A DNA stretch of 10,114 bases from Anaerolinea thermophila (GTDB taxonomy: Bacteria; Chloroflexota; Anaerolineae; Anaerolineales; Villigracilaceae): contig DYLB01000069.1 in NCBI GenBank assembly GCA_020722305.1, forward strand, positions 1-10,114, in the 5' to 3' direction. Position 1 is the first letter of the stretch. Every line of letters starts with the position of its first letter. The notes under the pieces were generated by a model. That model worked only from the letters and a program-made list of their open reading frames with translations, ran no database searches and had not been told where the DNA came from. Positions 6,472 to 10,114 of the stretch are shown one piece after another. A program made the translations under genes and the position numbers.

Positions 6472-7034
6472 AACACGATCTGATCGCCATCCATCGCGGT
6501 AATGCAAGCCAGCGACTTGACCGGGATGCCCAGCGGGGCCAGCAGGTCGCGCCCGCCCTCGAAGGTTTTCTCGATCAAAGCCCCCACACCGACCACCTCG
6601 GCCCCGGCGGTCTGGGCCAGGCGCACCAGTCCCATGATGGTCGCGCCGCTGGCGAGGAAATCGTCAATGATGAGCACCCGCTCCCCGCCGGATAAATATT
6701 CGGGCGAGATGATCAGCTCCACCATGCGGCCCTTGGTGTGCGAGGGGGCCAGGGTCAGGAAGACCTGGTCGGGCATGGTGATCGGCTTGTGCTTGCGGGC
6801 ATAAACCACCGGCAGTCCCAGGTGGATGCCGGTCGTGACGGCGGGGGCGATGCCCGAAATTTCAGCCGTCAGGATTTTTGTAGCTTTCACGTCGGCAAAG
6901 ATGCGGGCAAACTCTTTGCCGCATTCGTTCATCAGCACGGGATCCACCTGGTGATTGACGAACCCGTCCACTTTCAGGATGCCGTTGCCGAGATTCTTGC
7001 CGTCGCGCTGGATGCGCTCTTTGAGTGCTTGCAT
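6459..7034 (-). CDS. xpt: Xanthine phosphoribosyltransferase
   Basis: Xpt joins xanthine (and weakly guanine) to PRPP to give XMP (or GMP) in purine salvage; it is a cytoplasmic enzyme. At 191 residues it is almost the same length as the Bacillus enzyme. The PRPP-binding loop RVLIIDDFLASGA is at 119-131. Other family blocks are FVNHQVDP (25-32), EISGIAPA (58-65), YARKHKP (78-84) and SHTKGR (98-103). The ATG is preceded by an excellent ribosome site (GGAGGTGA, 7036-7043). It heads the minus-strand gene string, two genes before guaA, which uses its product XMP. Its last codons (Gly-Asp-Gln-stop) merge into the heptamer array. The leader to a plausible -10 at 7070-7075 is only about 30 nt, too short for a purine riboswitch. 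Confidence 0.95.
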   Translation of the reverse strand: MQALKERIQRDGKNLGNGILKVDGFVNHQVDPVLMNECGKEFARIFADVKATKILTAEISGIAPAVTTGIHLGLPVVYARKHKPITMPDQVFLTLAPSHTKGRMVELIISPEYLSGGERVLIIDDFLASGATIMGLVRLAQTAGAEVVGVGALIEKTFEGGRDLLAPLGIPVKSLACITAMDGDQIVFGDQ

Positions 7035-7069
7035 GTCACCTCCAATTTGACTAGACCATGAGATGCCTG

Positions 7070-7075
7070 ATTTTA
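7070..7075 (-). promoter_or_regulatory. Candidate -10 element for xpt operon
   Basis: TAAAAT on the minus strand is a good match to the sigma-70 -10 consensus, 35 nt before the xpt ATG. No clear -35 is found about 17 nt further upstream. It lies in the 90-nt divergent gap shared with the maf promoter. Confidence 0.45.
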
Positions 7076-7109
7076 CAACGGGCAGGCGGAAAGGGGTAGG
7101 TCACTCCTG

Positions 7110-7118
7110 TGTTAGAAT
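7110..7118 (+). promoter_or_regulatory. Candidate extended -10 promoter for maf, leaderless
   Basis: TGTTAGAAT combines the TGN extension with TAGAAT, one mismatch from TATAAT. Six bases separate its end from the GTG start at 7125, so transcription should begin at or next to the start codon. No Shine-Dalgarno sequence precedes the GTG. This fits a leaderless transcript. Confidence 0.55.
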
Positions 7119-7124
7119 CGCCCC

Positions 7125-7796
7125 GTGACCGGAAAGACCGTACTGATCCTGGCGTCGAACTCTCCCCGCCGCCGGCAACTGCTGGCGCTGAGCAACTGGA
7201 TGTTCAACGTGATCGTCGCAGACGTGGATGAGACGCCCATGCCGGGCGAAAAACCCGCAGCTTACGTCCGACGCCTGGCCGAAGCGAAGGCCCGGGCGGT
7301 GGTCGGCCTCGCCCGCCCGAACAATATCATCGTGGCGGCGGATACGGCCGTGGTGGACGGCGAGAGCATCCTGGGTAAACCGGCAGACATAACCGAGGCG
7401 GCTTCCATGCTCAGGCAGCTGCGCGGGCGGGTGCATCAGGTCCATAGCGGGATCGCCGTGTTGCGGATGAGCGACGGCCAACTATTGACCGACCTGTGCA
7501 TCACCGACGTGCCCATGCGCCAGTACAGCGAGGCGGAGATCGAATCCTACGTGCTGAGCGGCGACCCGCTCGACAAGGCCGGCGCGTATGCCATCCAACA
7601 TGCCGGTTTCAACCCGGTGGAACACTTCCACGGCTGCTTTGCCAGTGTGATGGGCCTGCCCCTGTGCCACCTGGTGCGGGCCATGGCAAAACTGGGTGTT
7701 TATCCATCCGTCAACCTTCCGGTCGCCTGCCAGACCGCATTGCAATATCCCTGCCCTGTCTCCCGCGCCATCCTGCGCGGCGAACAACTCGGCTAA
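7125..7796 (+). CDS. maf: Maf-family nucleoside triphosphate pyrophosphatase
   Basis: Maf proteins hydrolyse non-canonical or excess nucleoside triphosphates (dTTP/UTP type) to the monophosphate and pyrophosphate, and are linked to septum formation. The 223-residue protein shows LASNSPRR (9-16), AADT with catalytic-type D73 (71-74), GKP (84-86), GDPLDKAGAYAIQ (146-158) and SVMGLPL (174-180). The DKAGAYAIQ form points to the dTTP/UTP subgroup rather than the m7GTP subgroup. It is about 25-30 residues longer than usual; the extra C-terminal tail (about 194-223) carries C202 and C210 in ACQ and PCPV contexts. GTG at 7125 is the only reasonable start, since an in-frame TAG lies at 7113. It is followed after 14 nt by the PBP gene, in line with the usual pairing of maf with cell-shape and wall genes. 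Confidence 0.93.
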   Translation: MTGKTVLILASNSPRRRQLLALSNWMFNVIVADVDETPMPGEKPAAYVRRLAEAKARAVVGLARPNNIIVAADTAVVDGESILGKPADITEAASMLRQLRGRVHQVHSGIAVLRMSDGQLLTDLCITDVPMRQYSEAEIESYVLSGDPLDKAGAYAIQHAGFNPVEHFHGCFASVMGLPLCHLVRAMAKLGVYPSVNLPVACQTALQYPCPVSRAILRGEQLG

Positions 7797-7801
7797 CATT
7801 C

Positions 7802-7807
7802 AGGTGA
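7802..7807 (+). promoter_or_regulatory. Ribosome binding site for the PBP gene
   Basis: AGGTGA lies just upstream of the ATG at 7811, in the 14-nt gap after maf, and supports co-transcription with separate initiation. Confidence 0.65.
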
Positions 7808-7810
7808 AAA

Positions 7811-10045
7811 ATGAAACAATTCAAGTGGATCCTCCCGGCCCTGATCGCCGCGCTCATCCTGATTTCCTGCGCGCCCGGCAACGGGTCCGGGAGCGGGGCG
7901 GCGACGCCCACCCTGGCGGGACCCAGCGTTACCGTTGTCGCCGCGCCCGACGCCCGGGCCGCGGTCGGCGCCTTCCTGGATGCCTGGGCCGCCGACGATT
8001 ACGCCACGATGTATTCCATGCTGACCAAGACCAGCCGGGACGCTATCTCTGCCGAGGATTTCGCCAAGCGTTACAGCGAGGCGATGAACACCATGGCCCT
8101 GGCCAAACTGGATTACGAAATCCTTTCGACGTTGACCAACCCGTACACGGCCGAGGTGGCCTTCCGCGTCACCTACCGGACCAACCTGGTCGGGGATTTG
8201 ACCCGTGACATGGTGGCCCGGCTCAGTCTCGAAGACGGCAACTGGCGCGTCCAATGGGAGGAGGCCCTGATCCTGCCGGAACTCAAGGGCGGCAACCGCC
8301 TGGCGATGGATTACAAGATCCCGGCCCGGGGCAACATCTACGACCGGAACGGGGAGGCCATCGCCGCCCAGGCCGACGCGGTGGCCCTCGGCATCGTCCC
8401 CGGCCAGATTGACAACGAAGAGGGCCTGCTGACCAACCTGTTCCTGCTGACCGGCATCCGCCCAGACACGCTGCGGGCTTCCTACGAATTCGCCGCCCCG
8501 GATTGGTACGTGCCGGTCGGCGAGGTCTCCGCCGATGAGTTCAACCAGCGTTACGACGCCTACGCCAGCCTGGGCGGACTGGCTTTTTCGTATTACACCT
8601 CGCGCTACTATCCCAACGGCGGGATCGCTCCGCAGGCTGTCGGCTACACCCTGTTCATTTCGGAAGAAGAACTCCCCGCCTACCAGCGCCTGGGCTACAG
8701 CGGCAGCGAACGGGTCGGCGCCGCGGGGATTGAAAAGTGGGGCGAACCGTACCTGGCCGGCAAGCACGGCGGTTCGTTGTACGTCGTGGACCCCGCCGGG
8801 AACATCGTCACCATGCTGGCCCGCAGCGACCCGCAGCCGGCCCAGTCCATCACGTTGACGATTGACAAGGATTTGCAGCTCCAGGCCCAGGCGGCCATGG
8901 GCGCTTTCAACGGGGCGATCGTGGTGCTGGAACGGGATACCGGGCGGGTGCTGGCGATGGTCTCCTCGCCGGGGTTCGACCCGAACCTGTTCGACCCGAA
9001 CAACCGCAACTTTGGCGCTTTCAGCAATAATGACGGACTGGTCAACCGCGCCGCCCAAAGCACCTACCCGCTCGGTTCCGTCTTCAAAATCATCACCATC
9101 TCGGCTGCCCTCGACAGCGGCGAGTTTACGCCAGAATCCACCTATGACTGCCAGTACGAATTTACCGAATTGCTCGACCGCACCCTCTACGACTGGACCT
9201 GGGACCATTGCCAGAACGAACTGCGTGATACGGGCGAATGCAAGACCCAGCCCAGCGGCATCCTGACCCTGCCGGAAGGCCTGATGCGCTCGTGCAATCC
9301 CTGGTTCTGGCACATTGGCCTGGACCTGTACAGTAAAAACAAGACGACCGAAATCGCCAACATGGCCCGCGGCTTCGGCCTGGGACAGGCGACCGGTATC
9401 GAGCAAGTGGCCGAATCGACCGGGACGATTGTCGATCCCACCGACGGCATCCAGGCCGTCAACCAGGCCATCGGCCAGGGCGATAATACGGTGACGCCGC
9501 TCCAGGTGGCGACTTTCATCGCCGCGGTCGGCAACGGCGGCACGCTCTACCGTCCGCAGATCGTCGAGCGGATAGACCCGGTGGATGGCGATCCGACCCT
9601 GGTCTTCAAACCTGAAGCTCGCGGCGTGCTGCCCATCAGCCAGGAGATTTTAGATGTGGTGCGCGGCGCGATGCGCGAGGTGGTGGTCAACCCGCGCGGC
9701 ACGGCCAACTTCCGCTTGCGCGGGCTGGCCGTCCCGGTCTATGGCAAGACCGGCACCGCCGAATCCGGCTCGGGGCTGCCGCACGCCTGGTTCGGCGGCT
9801 TCACGGATTGTTCCGGCCTGGGCCAGGAACTGCCGATCTGCCAGGGCAAATCGGACCTGGCGGTGATTGTGCTGGTCGAGAACCAGGGCGAAGGTTCCGA
9901 TTACGCCGCGCCGATCTTCAAGCGCATCATGGAAATCTATTTCTACGGCCAACCGCAAAGCCTGTACTGGTGGGAATCGTCCATTGGCGTGACGCAGACC
10001 CCGACCCCGTTGGGCGGCATCCCCACCCGCACGCCGAGGCCATGA
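7811..10045 (+). CDS. Class B penicillin-binding protein, MecA-like, lipoprotein
   Basis: This D,D-transpeptidase cross-links peptidoglycan at the outer face of the membrane. It has 744 residues. A short signal ends in the lipobox LISC (C20), so it is probably a lipoprotein rather than TM-anchored. An NTF2-like N-terminal domain (MecA_N type, about 46-152) comes first. The PBP dimerisation domain follows (IPARGNIYDRNG at 170-181, VGAAGIEKWG at 302-311). The transpeptidase domain then carries all three active-site motifs: SVFK (S423, K426), SCN (494-496) and KTG (646-648). The domain order is that of MecA/PBP3-type enzymes, often of low beta-lactam affinity. Six Cys residues lie in the transpeptidase region (447, 467, 477, 495, 667, 677) and could form disulfides. 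The tail (about 727-744) is Thr-Pro rich. Drug resistance cannot be read from sequence alone. Confidence 0.93.
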   Translation: MKQFKWILPALIAALILISCAPGNGSGSGAATPTLAGPSVTVVAAPDARAAVGAFLDAWAADDYATMYSMLTKTSRDAISAEDFAKRYSEAMNTMALAKLDYEILSTLTNPYTAEVAFRVTYRTNLVGDLTRDMVARLSLEDGNWRVQWEEALILPELKGGNRLAMDYKIPARGNIYDRNGEAIAAQADAVALGIVPGQIDNEEGLLTNLFLLTGIRPDTLRASYEFAAPDWYVPVGEVSADEFNQRYDAYASLGGLAFSYYTSRYYPNGGIAPQAVGYTLFISEEELPAYQRLGYSGSERVGAAGIEKWGEPYLAGKHGGSLYVVDPAGNIVTMLARSDPQPAQSITLTIDKDLQLQAQAAMGAFNGAIVVLERDTGRVLAMVSSPGFDPNLFDPNNRNFGAFSNNDGLVNRAAQSTYPLGSVFKIITISAALDSGEFTPESTYDCQYEFTELLDRTLYDWTWDHCQNELRDTGECKTQPSGILTLPEGLMRSCNPWFWHIGLDLYSKNKTTEIANMARGFGLGQATGIEQVAESTGTIVDPTDGIQAVNQAIGQGDNTVTPLQVATFIAAVGNGGTLYRPQIVERIDPVDGDPTLVFKPEARGVLPISQEILDVVRGAMREVVVNPRGTANFRLRGLAVPVYGKTGTAESGSGLPHAWFGGFTDCSGLGQELPICQGKSDLAVIVLVENQGEGSDYAAPIFKRIMEIYFYGQPQSLYWWESSIGVTQTPTPLGGIPTRTPRP

Positions 10046-10062
10046 GATGTTACCCGGACTCC

Positions 10063-10107
10063 GTAGCGCGGAATTCCCTTCGGCTTTGCTCAGGGCAAGC
10101 ATTCCGC
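10063..10107 (+). repeat. Imperfect palindromic repeat after the PBP gene
   Basis: Outer arms GCGGAAT (10068-10074) and ATTCCGC (10101-10107) enclose a smaller imperfect hairpin (GCTTTG and CAAGC). The element begins GTAGCGCGG, much like the palindrome at 97-115. It starts 17 nt after the PBP stop. It could end or stabilise the transcript, but there is no clean T-run. The inner CTCAGGGCAAGC resembles a motif I recall as common between genes in environmental bacterial genomes; this was not checked. Confidence 0.5.
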
Positions 10108-10114
10108 AACCAAA

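Noticed and set aside
7035..7069. Purine riboswitch upstream of xpt
   Set aside because: xpt is a classic purine riboswitch target, but the leader from the likely -10 is only about 30 nt, far too short, and no aptamer core is visible.
7793..9406. Long 537-codon open frame on the minus strand opposite the PBP gene
   Set aside because: It is antisense to a clear PBP with all catalytic motifs, has no recognisable domain, and long antisense frames are expected in GC-rich coding DNA.
10042..10114. New gene starting at the ATG overlapping the PBP stop
   Set aside because: The frame runs through the palindromic repeat, gives no recognisable protein and leaves the window; not supported.

Overview
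The window looks like an ordinary chromosomal stretch of a GC-rich member of the Chloroflexota, probably Anaerolineae. This is inferred from protein style: Thr-Pro-rich extracytoplasmic tails, a lipoprotein penicillin-binding protein, a secreted VWA/FHA protein next to a PP2C phosphatase, and small palindromic and heptameric repeats between genes. No rRNA or other taxonomic marker is present, so the assignment is tentative. There are nine protein genes, no gene-free stretch above 300 bases, and no tRNA, rRNA, CRISPR array, insertion sequence or riboswitch that I can see.

Minus strand, about 7034 down to 141: seven closely packed genes in one direction. They are xanthine phosphoribosyltransferase (xpt), a HIT-family protein, GMP synthase (guaA), a multi-pass membrane protein, a small Pro-rich membrane protein, a secreted VWA-like/FHA protein, and a membrane-anchored PP2C phosphatase. 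Gaps are 66, 1, 37, 13 and 52 nt, followed by a 4-nt overlap. The first three form a purine-salvage unit: Xpt makes XMP and GuaA turns XMP into GMP. The last two look like a translationally coupled envelope or signalling pair. The two membrane proteins between them have no clear function.

Plus strand, 7125 to 10045: a Maf-family nucleotide pyrophosphatase and a class B penicillin-binding protein with an NTF2-like N-terminal domain (MecA-like layout) and a lipobox. This is a small cell-wall and cell-division unit. The roughly 90-nt gap between the divergent xpt and maf genes holds both candidate promoters, and the maf one is positioned to give a leaderless mRNA.

The most unusual content is in the repeats. 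Small palindromes that begin with GTAG or GTAA lie at both ends of the window and inside the operon, and two of them supply the TAG stop codon of the gene they follow. An 11-unit heptamer array (NNNACTG on the plus strand) overlaps the 3' end of xpt and reaches the start of the HIT gene. A second heptamer-like patch with odd codon use lies inside guaA. I see no convincing new defence or mobile system. The best leads are the repeats, an FHA domain that lacks the usual phosphothreonine-binding residues, the Cys-containing Maf tail, and the lipoprotein MecA-like PBP.
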